From Pirellulaceae bacterium (GTDB lineage Bacteria > Planctomycetota > Planctomycetia > Pirellulales > Pirellulaceae), in assembly GCA_026004775.1 (NCBI GenBank), contig BPJU01000001.1:310001-374000 (forward strand): 64,000 nt of DNA, in the 5' to 3' direction. A model generated the notes under the pieces. That model did not search any database, was not told the origin of the DNA, and saw nothing but the letters and a program-made list of their open reading frames with translations. Made by a program: the position numbers and the translations under genes. Every line of letters begins with the position of its first letter. Within the stretch, counting starts at the first letter, position 1. Shown one piece after another: positions 45,601 to 54,945 of the stretch.

Positions 45601-46260
45601 TTTACGTGCCACGAACACGTGGTCGCGTTGTTCGAAGCTGAAGGTGCGGAAATCTGTCGATTGCCGGCACGCGCCGTTCCAGGACTTGTCCTGAAGCCGG
45701 AAGCTGCTCGCAAAGCCGCCGCTCAGACAGCCTCGCACGCGAGCGAATGGGACACCGCCGCGGAGGCCGAAGAAGGATCTTCACACGCTGGGGGTTCCAC
45801 AGCGGACAGCACGGTTGATGCTATAGAGGCCCACGGTGGATCGGATGACAACTCCTCACGAGGTATCACCCTTTCCGAACGCGAAGAAGGGCGAGCCGCC
45901 GATGTGATCGCCCCCAGCCCAACCAGTCAGCCGGAGAAACAGCCGGACGAGGACCTCCATGTGGTGCCCGTTTCGGGCGGTGTTCAGGTCGAACCGATTG
46001 AGGAGCCGGTTCCTGATAACGGCGGCCCAGGAGACCAATCGATAACGGCGTTGACGATCCCAAACGCCGATGAAGAATCGGCGACGGACGACCGGCCGCC
46101 GCCCCGCACGCGTCGCCGTAGGGGAACGGGCCGTGCGAAGCGTGCCGGAACAGAAGACCTTTGGGCCGAACAAACTGGCGAAAACGGCGTGATGACCGGC
46201 GGTGTGCCGGTCCCTGAACCGGCCGTGGTGCCGGCAGCCTGGTGGTTGGAAAGTCATTGA
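42604..46260 (+). CDS. SbcC/YhaN-like AAA ATPase with membrane segments
   Basis: A 1218-residue protein starting at GTG behind AAGGAGAC. The N-terminal half-head has Walker A GPNEAGKTT, and the C-terminal half-head has S-L-S-Q-G-T-R-E and Walker B L-P-L-I-L-D-D-V. Long coiled coils lie between. Two membrane helices (about residues 482-505 and 512-532) interrupt the coil, as in other YhaN proteins, so the protein is likely tethered to the inner membrane. After the ATPase head there is a low-complexity acidic tail of about 200 residues ending in a basic R-T-R-R-R-R-G cluster. Partner of the upstream phosphoesterase-like gene. Confidence 0.85.
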   Translation: MKITRLHVDGFGIWTDLLLDGLSGGVTVIYGPNEAGKTTLMQFVRSVLYGFTAERRRRYLPPVHGGAGGTLCVQTLGGDYRLIRRPPPADNPGDSGPVQLLGTDGEARGDLAVGQLLGHVDEKIFSQVFAIGLIELQELATLQETEAADELYKLSSGVDRVSLVDVIRDIERRSRRWLAPDQLSGTLHQWRTERERLLIDAESAGQATRNYLEAAARQGELKRKTDLLQQQLEALDRELRRLDVAIEVQPLWQQRCRTAAEADSLQLPVDIPEEAAAAAERLDQLIRRRQSRIGQCEQSLASVRNALQQLPGNAALWQARHRLPALREWLSEYQAAEARLTSLQTEIDQLETELRDTCQELGIAPQAVRTTAGGPDQKTIDALKGPAQALRSTKSRFKQARQQYQDLRAQARMLEQKFQEALAELGIQRVDSAREQAQELLRKLQRRQELEQEWSKLQRERKNLEEECVELLKTPLMPLRHILAWGSIVAFGVMLTLIALFSEWIGDLRVPMILFGLLCTGGGFLLQHAYQQINSQELDEQQRQMARIQRQLDQIAHERRQFDESLPTSVPTEKQLREVEQRIRQLDQLSPLEEQLRAAQSLAEEARKQLAQRKAEYGAARQKWRAALAKQHLSEDLSPRDVHRLAANRERVAVILRQLEERRSQLQQKQSRMEEAAREVSATVKELELPVQDADIRANLQRLEEAVAAERQLRQKRRELLKERHRWLQRLKRATRQTERLTLRRQAIYSRFGATDSRQFAKLVEQARRRRSLQGDVAQLDQRIDAVLAGRWKPEELRDLLEATPDLAREQRKLEEERARLRKELADLQQELGRTTQTLETLAGDRRIDELRLKLATVDERVRYGHQICQRLALTAALLEQVRLKYENERQPDALREASEYLALITAGRYPRLWAPLGKRTLRVDDAQGNTFSLDSLSQGTREAIFLSLRLALAAAYARHGVRLPLILDDVLVNLDRERAAGAARAIHRLAATGIQVLVFTCHEHVVALFEAEGAEICRLPARAVPGLVLKPEAARKAAAQTASHASEWDTAAEAEEGSSHAGGSTADSTVDAIEAHGGSDDNSSRGITLSEREEGRAADVIAPSPTSQPEKQPDEDLHVVPVSGGVQVEPIEEPVPDNGGPGDQSITALTIPNADEESATDDRPPPRTRRRRGTGRAKRAGTEDLWAEQTGENGVMTGGVPVPEPAVVPAAWWLESH

Positions 46261-46296
46261 GAGCTGCGGGCGGGCGAAGATGGGAGACCCGAACCG

Positions 46297-47758
46297 ATGT
46301 GGACTGGCGTTTTGGTTATGGCACTGACAGCGCCAAGTGTCGAGTACGGTTGGCAGGCGGGAACGGACGGGCAACTCGAGTATATCATCGAACTAGAAGA
46401 CATCGCCATCGCCGCCCTGCGCGCCGGCAAGGAAGTAAGCAGCGACATCCACCCGGACGTGGTGCGGAGTGTGCGCAGGTTTGTGGCTCGAGCCGAGCGG
46501 CCCCAGCCGGCTCGCCCCACAGTGGCACCCCGCAACGACTCGCAACCTGCCGCTCAGTACGGCTGGAAACCGGGAGCCGACGGCCAGTTGGAGTACTACA
46601 TCCAGTTGAATTCCGCGGCGCTGGATGCTGTCGAACGAGGCCAAGAAATAAGCGGCAACATCCATCCGGAGGTGGCCGGCAAAGTAAAGCGGCTCGTCCT
46701 GCGGTTGGGCGATCAGCCGCTGCCGCGGATCAGCCCGCCACCTGAACGCACACCGCCGCCGAACCGCGCGGAGCCCTCCGCGCCGGCCTCCACTCTCCCC
46801 GCTAATCCCCCACCGATCGATTGGGGAGGTTGGTTTACGTATGGATTGAATCGAGAGCTGCCCGGCGCGGCGGTTCCACCGGGAGCGGTAGCCCATTCCT
46901 ATCCGCAGAACACAACGGATAGCCGGTGGTCGGAGCCTCCCAGCGGTGGCGTGTCCTGTGCCAAATGGGCAGCCGACGCGAGACTTGACCGTATCATCTG
47001 GGCAAGGTTCGGGCTTGCTCCAGCCGCCGGATTCACGGTTTTCGCAGGTGCCCGGCGTGGTCGGTCCATCGCCCGCGGGCCCTGCGTCTGGCTATGCAGG
47101 CACGGGCGCCGTACTGCAACCACCGCCTGGGGCACCGGCGTTGGGTAATCCGGCATGGTCCGCCACGCCCGGACCGGGAATCGGCTCGGAAGTGTCTTCT
47201 GCTGTTCGTCAAGTGGCCGGCGCCACGCCGCCTGCTGCCAATCCTTGGCCGGCGGCATCTCAGACGGCGGCGCAACCGACCGCGCCGCCGAATGCGGCGG
47301 GAGCCTATGTGGGCAACGGTGCTCCGACGCCGACTGTGAATACACCGTCCCCTCCGGCAGCCAACCCGGTTGCCGCCTGGCCCACCGGCCCTGGCAATAG
47401 TCCAGCGGCGGAGGCAAATCCCAACGCAGCGGCGCCCGCCAGGCCGGCCTCGGCTACACTCCACGCAAGCCGCCCCGAGGAGCCGCCGCCCAGTGGCGAC
47501 GGGGATGCTGTTCCGCAACGGAGTTCTCGCAGTTCGAGCCGAAACGTTTGGAACGAGGAACCAATCGCGCGCCGAGAGGACGTGCCGGCTCAAGAACAGG
47601 TCTCTGCCCGAGCTGTTTGGAATGTAGTGAACGAATTGCTGCTTTTCGCTTCGCTGGGTATCAATGTCGTTGCCATTATAATTGCCCGCCAATACTATCT
47701 TCGGTACTGTATGCTCATCAAGGAAGTGCGGCGTCAGCCCGGCGAAGTGGTAAAATGA
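46297..47758 (+). CDS. Hypothetical membrane protein with duplicated N-terminal module, split by one frameshift
   Basis: Two overlapping frames (46297-47148 and 46946-47758) look like halves of one gene. The first half has two copies of a module of about 50 residues: Y-G-W-Q-A-G-T-D-G-Q-L-E-Y and Y-G-W-K-P-G-A-D-G-Q-L-E-Y, each followed by an I-H-P-(D/E)-V segment. The second half is Pro/Ala-rich and ends in a single membrane helix (near N-V-V-A-I-I-I-A-R). The frame must change from the first to the second somewhere around 46900-47100; the exact point cannot be fixed because both frames stay open. Joined, the protein has about 487 residues. No function recognised. Confidence 0.55.
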
Positions 47759-47978
47759 GTCTGGGCTTGGGGTGAGCCTTTGGCCGAGATCGCCGCCCGT
47801 GGAAATGTATGTGGAGCGAAACTTGTGCGGACAAGGGCGAAAAGGCCACCGTATACTTGACGTTTTCGGCTGCCAGACTGCTGTCACCGGGCGAATTGCG
47901 TGACGGACGCGACATGATACTTTCTATGGCGGGTATGCCATTCCGGGGGACGATAGTAACAATTATCGAGTGACTGTC

Positions 47979-49384
47979 ATGGCAAGTGTGCCTCTATCAA
48001 GGCGGTATAAGGTTTCGCTGATAGTATTATTGGCGCTGACGTCAATTGTTGCGCTGCTTTTCTTTCGAATATTACAAATTTTCTTGCTGCCGCTTTTTTC
48101 GGCGTTGATTTTGGTAATAATTTTTCAGCCTGTCTATCACTGGGTATTGACTCGGTGTGGAAACCGGCGGGCGTTGGCGGCGGGGCTTACCACAGCCGCG
48201 GTTTTCGGCGGTGTATTGGTGCCGTTTTTCGTGCTGGCCAGTCTGGCGGTGGCGGAAGGAATGGCGATCTTCGGGCAGACCGGGTGGGGACAAGTAGTGG
48301 GTCGGCTGGCTCGACTGCGTGCCGGGATCGATCTCGAGATGCCCTACGAGGCGCTGATGCGGCGGGCAGATCGGCTCTTTTTGGACACGCGTACGGCGAT
48401 CGAAAACGGCCAGGTCTTCAGCCAGGCGGCCGCTGCGCAACTGACCAGACGCTCCAGCGTCTGGAGGACCAGTTGACGGCCGAGGACCAACGCAGAGCCG
48501 GTACCTGGCTGGCTGCTGCACGGCAAGTGCTGGCTCAGCAACCGATAGACGACCCGTGGGCCCGGGAAGAAGCGTTTTGGGAAGCGTGGCGCAACTATCA
48601 GCAATTCCGTGCCGAACTGCTGGGCGGTCCGGCCCGACAATGGCTGATCGAACTGCTGAACCCCGACGCTCCGCAGCGCCGCCAGTGGCGAGAAGCCGTC
48701 GGGCAATTCGTACAAGCGTATTTGGTACCGCTGGGTGGAGCCGCCGTCGTATTCTTGTTGAAGTTGGCCGTCGGGCTGGTGATAGCCGTGATCGCTGTGT
48801 TCTTTTTCTTCCTGGACGGCCCAAAGATGTTGGTGGGTATCGGCCGTCTGGTGCCACTGGCAGAAGCCCACCAGCGCGAGCTGATCCATGAATTCGCCAC
48901 AGCCAGTCGAGCCATCGTGCTGGCGATCATCGTGTCGGCTCTGGTACAAGGAGCACTGGCCGGCATCGGGTTTTGGCTGGCAGGTTTTCAAGCCGTCTTT
49001 CTGCTGTCGGGTTTGACCATTTTGTGTGCGGTAATCCCCTTTATTGGCGCCACCACCGTCTGGTTACCCGCTGTGATATGGCTTTATTTTGTGGAGGAGC
49101 GAACAGGAGCGGCGGTGGCATTGCTGGCTTATGGTGCGATCGTCGTGTCACAAATCGACAATCTCATCAAGCCGTGGATCCTGCACGGGCATTCGCACCT
49201 GCATCCGTTGCTGGGCTTGCTCAGCGTTTTAGGCGGGGTGCAGGCCCTGGGAGCGATCGGTGTATTGCTGGGTCCGATTGTGGTGGTCTGCCTCCAGACC
49301 GCTTTGCGCATTGTACATCGGGAGTTACTGGCCGGCTCGGGCGGTGGCGAAGCACGGCCGGCGCAAGCTACTGCCGGTACCTGA
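47979..49384 (+). CDS. AI-2E family transporter, broken by one frameshift
   Basis: The N-terminal part (frame of 47979) gives membrane helices of the AI-2E/TqsA/PerM family. The rest continues in another frame, with the family-typical helix-rich C-terminus (F-F-L-D-G-P-K-M, P-F-I-G-A, and S-Q-I-D-N-L-I-K-P near the end). The frames join near 48440: adding one C to CTGACCAGAC yields a continuous reading Q-L-T-Q-T-L-Q-R-L-E-D. Joined length about 470 residues, longer than most members because of a soluble insert of about 60 residues at the joint. Such transporters export small molecules or use ion gradients; the substrate is unknown. A GTG at 47970 is an alternative start. Confidence 0.75.
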
Positions 49385-49512
49385 TGGGACGGCGCCAGTT
49401 TGACAAGCTGCGCACGACTGGGCCGGCGTAAGTTGTCAATTGCATAGTGAGCCATCCTGCCTGTTTCCTAAAATGGCGACGTCCAACTAAAACTCCTGGG
49501 GCGGCGAGTGCC

Positions 49513-50668
49513 ATGGATGAAGGTGTAACCAGGCGAAGATCGATCCGCAAAGGGCTGATACATCTATTGCGTCTGGTCATTCTGCTGTTGGTCGTATGGG
49601 GAATCGTGCACAGCGTCCGCCGGGCAGCGCGTCAGCTCAATGAGCATCAAGCGGCGTGGCAGCAGCGTGTGGAGGAGCTCGACCGGCAACTGCTGGCGGC
49701 CGAACCCGGTTCGCCCGTCTGGGAACAACTCCACCAAGAACGCGAGAAGCTTGACGAGCAACGAATCGACTGGCGAAACGTTCGTTGGGGATGGCTCCTC
49801 ACCAGTGGCGTGCTCTACGCCGCCGGAACCTGTCTGGGCTGGTGGTTCTGGTGGTTGACCTTGCGCTCCATGAAACAGTATCCGCGACTTTGGTCGAGCT
49901 TCCGCGCCTACCACGTGGGCCAGTTGGGAAAATACGTGCCGGGCAAAGCGATGGCGGTATTGCTGCGTGCGGCCCTGATACAAGGCCCTCGCGTTTCTAC
50001 ATGGGCCGCGGTGAGTGCGGTGTTTGTCGAGACGCTGACCTTTATGGCCGTGGGTGCGGCTTGGGGAGCGTTGCTGTTGCCCTGGACCAGCGGTGTGGCC
50101 CAGGCGCACAGTTGGACTATCGGCGCCGTCGCGGTGGTGTTGCTGGCCGGAGTGCCGGCGCTGCCTGCCGCTCTTCCGGCCGCTCGTCAGCCGCCTGGTG
50201 CGCCGGCGTGTGGCTCAGGACGTGTCTCCCGTCCTGGACGGGATTCACTGGAAATTGCTGGCCACCGGCTGGGGCCTGTTCACGCTCGGCTGGTGGCTGG
50301 TGGCATCCAGTTTTTGGGCTGCCAGTGTGGCCTTGCCCGGCGACGTGCGGCCGGCGTACGCTCGACTAGCCGACTTGCCGCGATTGTTAGTCGCCGCCAG
50401 CCTGGCCGTCGTGTTGGGGTTCGTGTCGCTGCTGCCTGGTGGCGTGGGAGTGCGGGAACTGGTGATCTACGGGATTTTGGCTCCAGCCCCGCACTTCGGT
50501 CCTTTGCGTGCCTTGGCGTTGGCGGTCGTCGTGCGGCTGATTTGGCTGGCGGCGGAATTGCTGCTGGCTGTGCCGTTGTATCTCTTGCCCTGCCACCCGG
50601 CGGCAAGTAACGTGAGCCAAGATGAACTTGCAACACATGATCGGAAACATGAGGAGTCGGGGGGATGA
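49513..50668 (+). CDS. Lysylphosphatidylglycerol synthase-type flippase membrane protein (UPF0104), with one frameshift
   Basis: An integral membrane protein with an N-terminal helix, a short coiled coil (about residues 40-90), then several membrane helices with the family-typical R-A-Y-H-V-G-Q-L-G-K-Y-V-P-G-K segment. After about 50164 the protein continues in the next frame with a conserved P-G-G-V-G-V-R-E segment. Removing one C from CTGCCTGCC restores G-V-P-A-L-L-P-L-F-R-P. Joined length about 385 residues. It overlaps the next gene's ATG at its stop (ATGA), fitting an operon of glycolipid or cell-envelope genes. Confidence 0.75.
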
Positions 50669-51723
50669 GCCAATCGGGCGAGCCGGCGGCTCTGTCGATT
50701 GTGATCCCGGTAATGGACGAACGCGACAACCTGCGCCCCTTGTACGAAGAATTGGCAAGCGTTCTGGGACAGCACGGTTACCGGGGGGAAATCATTTTCG
50801 TCGACGACGGCTCGACCGACGGTTCTTGGGAAGTCCTCAGCCGATTGGCTGCAGAAGATCCGCGGATTACCGCCATTCGCTTCCGCAGGAATTTTGGAAA
50901 AGCCGCAGCCCTCACCGCGGGAGTTCAGGCTTCCCGGGGAAACATCGTGATTACCATGGACGCTGATCTTCAGGACGATCCCGCGGAAATTCCGCGAATG
51001 CTCCAGGCTCTGGCATCCGGCCTGGACGTGGTAAGCGGCTGGAAACGCGTGCGGCGCGATCCATGGCATAAAGTATGGCCCTCGCGAGTCTTCAACCTGC
51101 TGGTCGGATGGCTCACCGGTGTCAAGCTGCACGATCACAATTGCGGTTTCAAATGTTACCGGCGGGAGGTTTTCGAAGAAGTGAGGATCTACGGAGAATT
51201 ACACCGCTTCGTGCCGGTGCTGGCTGCGGCTCGAGGCTGGAATGTCGGTGAGGTCGAGGTGCACCATCGGCCTCGACGCCACGGGCGAAGCAAGTATGGC
51301 GTCGAGCGGTTTGTCAAAGGATGGTTGGACCTGATGACGGTCTATTTCCTGACCGGCTTTAACCAACGCCCGCAACATTTCCTGGGGACCGTTGGGCTGC
51401 TGGCGTTCTTTACCGGGTTGGCCGGTATGGCTTACCTGACTGTGTACTGGTTCCTTGCCCAGCTATACCCGGACTGGGGGCTGTTGCCGCTGCACCAGCG
51501 TCCGTTACTGATCTACAGCGTCGGACTCTTGCTGCTGGGAGCACAGTTGGTGTCGATCGGGTTCCTGGCCGAATTGATGACCGCTTATTATGCACGCGAT
51601 GCTACACTTTACTCGGTCAAAGAGATGATCTTGGCTCGTGCGCCGATAAACCGTTCAGCCGATGCGGCGACCGATGCCGGTAGCCAACCGTCCGATTCGG
51701 CGCTTCCTCGGGACGATTGCTAA
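50665..51723 (+). CDS. GtrB/DPM1-like family 2 glycosyltransferase
   Basis: A 352-residue protein. The N-terminal GT2 domain has S-I-V-I-P-V-M-D-E-R-D-N, V-D-D-G-S-T-D-G-S and the D-A-D-L-Q-D-D-P motif that binds metal and nucleotide sugar. Two membrane helices near residues 235-310 are typical of GtrB-like polyprenyl-phosphate glycosyltransferases. It would move a sugar from UDP- or GDP-sugar to undecaprenyl phosphate on the cytoplasmic face. It overlaps the upstream flippase-type gene by 4 bases and overlaps or touches the next membrane gene. Confidence 0.88.
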   Translation: MSQSGEPAALSIVIPVMDERDNLRPLYEELASVLGQHGYRGEIIFVDDGSTDGSWEVLSRLAAEDPRITAIRFRRNFGKAAALTAGVQASRGNIVITMDADLQDDPAEIPRMLQALASGLDVVSGWKRVRRDPWHKVWPSRVFNLLVGWLTGVKLHDHNCGFKCYRREVFEEVRIYGELHRFVPVLAAARGWNVGEVEVHHRPRRHGRSKYGVERFVKGWLDLMTVYFLTGFNQRPQHFLGTVGLLAFFTGLAGMAYLTVYWFLAQLYPDWGLLPLHQRPLLIYSVGLLLLGAQLVSIGFLAELMTAYYARDATLYSVKEMILARAPINRSADAATDAGSQPSDSALPRDDC

Positions 51724-51739
51724 ATCTGTGGAACAGCTC

Positions 51740-53362
51740 ATGGCGCATCTTGCCTGGAATGATGCCGAACCTGCGGCAACGACGTTCAAGTCGCAGCAGC
51801 GATGGGGTGCCGGGTTGTGGATTGCCCTCGGCTTGGCCGTGGTGGTGGGCCAATTGATGCGTGTGCGGTCAGATTTGGGGGGAACGCCGCTGCTGAGCGC
51901 AAACGACCGCAGCCGCTGGAGCACCATCCGCAGCCTGGTCGATCACGGCACGTACGCAGTAGATCAGGTCGTACTTCGGCCGGATGGAAAGCGAGACCGG
52001 GAATGGTACTCGATCGACATGGTCAAACACCCGGGACCCGACGGCAAAGAGCACTTTTACTCCAGCAAACCACCATTGTTTCCCACGCTGGTGGCCGGAT
52101 TGTATTGGGTGTTTCGAACCCTAACGGGGGCGACACTCGGCGAGCAACCTTTCTACGTGGTTCGTTCACTGTTGCTGATCGTCAACGTCGTTCCGCTTGC
52201 CGGATATTGGTATCTGGCGGCGAAATTGGGGCAGCGGTGGTGCCGCACCGAATGGGAGTTCGGTTATCTGATGGCGGCCGTGACGCTCGGCACGCTTCTT
52301 ACCCCTTTTGCCGTGACGCTCAATAACCATCTGCCGGCGGCCGTCGGGGCAGCTTTCGCCGGCTGGTTCGTGCTTCGCATAGTCACGGGCGTTTCCTGCC
52401 GGTGGTACGATTTTGCCGGCGCGGGATTGGCCGCCGGCTGGGCGGCGGTCAACGAACTGCCCGCGTTGCTGTTTCTGGTGATGGTCGGATGGGTGTGTCT
52501 TCGGCGGTCAACGGGCTTGACGCTCACCGCCTTCCTCCCGCCCGTATTAGCCTGGTTCGTAGCTTTTGAAGCCTGCAACTTCGTGGCTCACGGAAGTTGG
52601 ATCCCGCCCTACATGCACCGCTCCGATGGACCGGTGTTGGCCGTGGGTGAAATCGATCCGCCGGAAGACGCCACACCCGGCAAGTGCCGGAAGCATTAAG
52701 AAACGAGATTCGTTCCAAACTGGGTTATGCTCTTTCCGATCAAGCGCAACTCATTCCTCGTGCACGGCCCGGACAGTGGATGCTGTGGGACGCACCCCAG
52801 TCCTTGCGATTGGCTCTCTCCTGGCAAGGCCGGCAGTTAACCGTCCGCCAATGGGGCAACTGGTACGAGTATGAAGGAACGTATTGGCTGGAAGAGAGAA
52901 AGCGGGGAGTCGATCGCGGTGAACAAAACCTTTGGGTCTATGCTTTCCACGTGCTGGTGGGGCATCACGGGGTATTCAGTCTGACGCCGATATGGTGGCT
53001 GGCGGTGGTAGGAGCCTACGGTTGGTACCGGCATGAACAAAACGTTTTTCGCAGTCTGATTTTCGGGTATCGGACTACTTTCACTCATCCTGGTTATTTT
53101 CTATATCAGCCGGCCTCCTTACGATCGCAATTACGGAGGAGTTTCTTGTGGCATGCGCTGGTTGGTGTGGATGACTCCCTTGTGGTTGTTTTGCCTGATG
53201 GGAGCACTACCGCTTGTGAGACGCTATCGTTGGAGTCGCGCCGTGGCGCTCCTGCTATTGGCGGTTTCTGTGTTTTCGGTGTCCTACGCGCTTCCTAATC
53301 CCTGGCGACATCCCTGGCTTTTCGATTATTGGACGTCGCTGGGTTGGATCCACTATCCGTGA
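51740..53362 (+). CDS. Integral membrane protein, GT39-like glycosyltransferase candidate, with two frameshifts
   Basis: Three segments in changing frames form one protein of about 540 residues. The first (to about 52680) has an N-terminal helix, a conserved S-S-K-P-P-L-F-P-T segment and several membrane helices. The second (to about 53065) has V-G-H-H-G-V-F-S-L-T-P. The third (to 53362) has S-R-P-P-Y-D-R-N-Y-G-G-V-S-C-G-M-R-W and further helices. Adding one C after GG at about 52680 and removing one G from GGG at 53065-53067 joins them. The family resembles dolichyl-phosphate-mannose-type transferases, which is a tentative call. The start at 51740 is uncertain; an ATG at 51662 overlaps the GT2 gene. 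Confidence 0.6.
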
Positions 53363-53584
53363 TCCTTCAGAGTGCAGCATGTGCGCTGCGCTTAGCGTGG
53401 CTTACGTGCGTCTCGCCCGTGGGGATTAGATGTTGGCCACCCTAGCAGGTAAAGGGGTAACGTCCGATGCGAGCAGTGTTCGCAGCCCGCGTTACGCACC
53501 GGCCTGTTAAGCTACATCTTGGCTGGCCCTCACAGCCGAGACGGCCGTGCTACTATTCACGTTCGAATGCTAGCCTCGGTCGAT

Positions 53585-54853
53585 TTAAGCGTTGGAAGAA
53601 CGGGTGCGGCCTGGCCGCAACAGCTTCTTGGCTGTCCGTAACGCCTCGCCCAGCCGGTATACGTCGTCGTAGGTGTTGTATAGGTAGAAGCTGGCGCGAG
53701 CTGTTGCCGGTACGCCCAGCCGCTCGTGCAGCGGCATGGCGCAATGATGGCCGGCCCGGATGGCGATACCCTCTTGATCCAGCACTTCCGAAACATCCTG
53801 AGCGTGGACGCCGTCGAGGTTGAAACTGACAATTCCGGCTTTATGCTGCACCGAGGGACCATAAATGATAATGTCACCCACATCCGAAAGAACCTCATGA
53901 GCCAGTTCGGTGAGGCGATGTTCGTGCTCGGTGATATGGGCCAGGCCGATTTGCCACAAATATTCGACGGCCGCTTTCAATCCTACTACTTCAGCGATGG
54001 GGGGCGTTCCGGCTTCAAACTTATAGGGTAGTGACGCCGGCTCGAAGCCTTCCAGGGTGACTTTGCGGATCATACTGCCGCCGCCCAGAAAAGGCGGCAT
54101 TTTTTCCAACCATTCCCGCCGTCCCCACAGCACGCCGACACCTGTTGGTCCGAGCATTTTGTGGCCGCTCAAAGCCACGAAATCGGCCCCCCAGGCTTGT
54201 ACGTCGATCGGTTCATGAGGCGCGACTTGAGCAGCATCGATCAGCACGACGGCCCCCACGCGACGTGCCGCCTCCACAAGTTGCCCTACGGGATTGCGCG
54301 TTCCGAGCACATTCGACACTGCCGTAAAGGAAACCAGCCGGGTTCGCGGGCTGAAATACTGATCCCAGCAACTCGGATCGAGCATCCCTTGGTTGTCGAT
54401 CGGCAGGAAACGGATCTTGGCCTGGTGGCGTTGGGCAGCCTGCTGCCATGGGACGATGTTCGAATGGTGTTCCATCAGGGTAAGCAGAATTTCATCCCCG
54501 GGCTTCAGGAAAGCTTCACACCAACTGCGAGCCACCAGATTGATGGCAGCGGTCGTCCCGGAGGTGAAGATAATTTCGTCGCTCGACGGTGCATTCAAGA
54601 ACTGGCGCACTGCTTCTCGAGCCGTCTCATAAAGCTCCGTGCTCTGCTCGCTCAACCAGTGGATGCCGCGATGCACGTTGGCATAATGCCGGCGGTAGAG
54701 TTGGTCGATGGTTTCGATGACTTGGCGCGGGCGTTGCGCCGAGGCAGCGTTATCCAAATAGACGAGCGTCTTTCGGCCGTGCACACGCTGCTCAAGAATC
54801 GGGAAATCGCGGCGAATCGCCGCCACATCCAGGCAGTATGCCGTGGCATCCAC
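53585..54853 (-). CDS. sufS: Cysteine desulfurase SufS
   Basis: About 422 residues, close to the usual SufS length. It has the PLP-binding lysine segment S-G-H-K-M-L-G-P, the N-V-L-G-T/R-N-P-V-G segment, and the catalytic cysteine in R-A-G-H-H-C-A-M-P. It supplies sulfur for Fe-S clusters from cysteine. GGAG lies 8 bases ahead of a GTG at 54853, and translation then starts at V-D-A-T-A-Y just before the family's usual V-A-A-I-R-R-D-F-P. An ATG at 54898 has a weak site, and a frame from 55075 would overlap aspS. No other suf genes are adjacent. Confidence 0.9.
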   Translation of the reverse strand: MDATAYCLDVAAIRRDFPILEQRVHGRKTLVYLDNAASAQRPRQVIETIDQLYRRHYANVHRGIHWLSEQSTELYETAREAVRQFLNAPSSDEIIFTSGTTAAINLVARSWCEAFLKPGDEILLTLMEHHSNIVPWQQAAQRHQAKIRFLPIDNQGMLDPSCWDQYFSPRTRLVSFTAVSNVLGTRNPVGQLVEAARRVGAVVLIDAAQVAPHEPIDVQAWGADFVALSGHKMLGPTGVGVLWGRREWLEKMPPFLGGGSMIRKVTLEGFEPASLPYKFEAGTPPIAEVVGLKAAVEYLWQIGLAHITEHEHRLTELAHEVLSDVGDIIIYGPSVQHKAGIVSFNLDGVHAQDVSEVLDQEGIAIRAGHHCAMPLHERLGVPATARASFYLYNTYDDVYRLGEALRTAKKLLRPGRTRSSNA

Positions 54854-54945
54854 TTGAACTTCTCCAATACATGCTGCCCCTTTGCCAAGACGCACCATCC
54901 CAGCTAGTAGTCTAAAGCGAGCGGTGGCTTTTGGGCAAGGACCGA

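Noticed and set aside
53363-53584. tRNA or small RNA between the GT39-like gene and sufS
   Set aside because: Only a short GCAGC/GCTGC hairpin is seen; no cloverleaf could be folded by eye.
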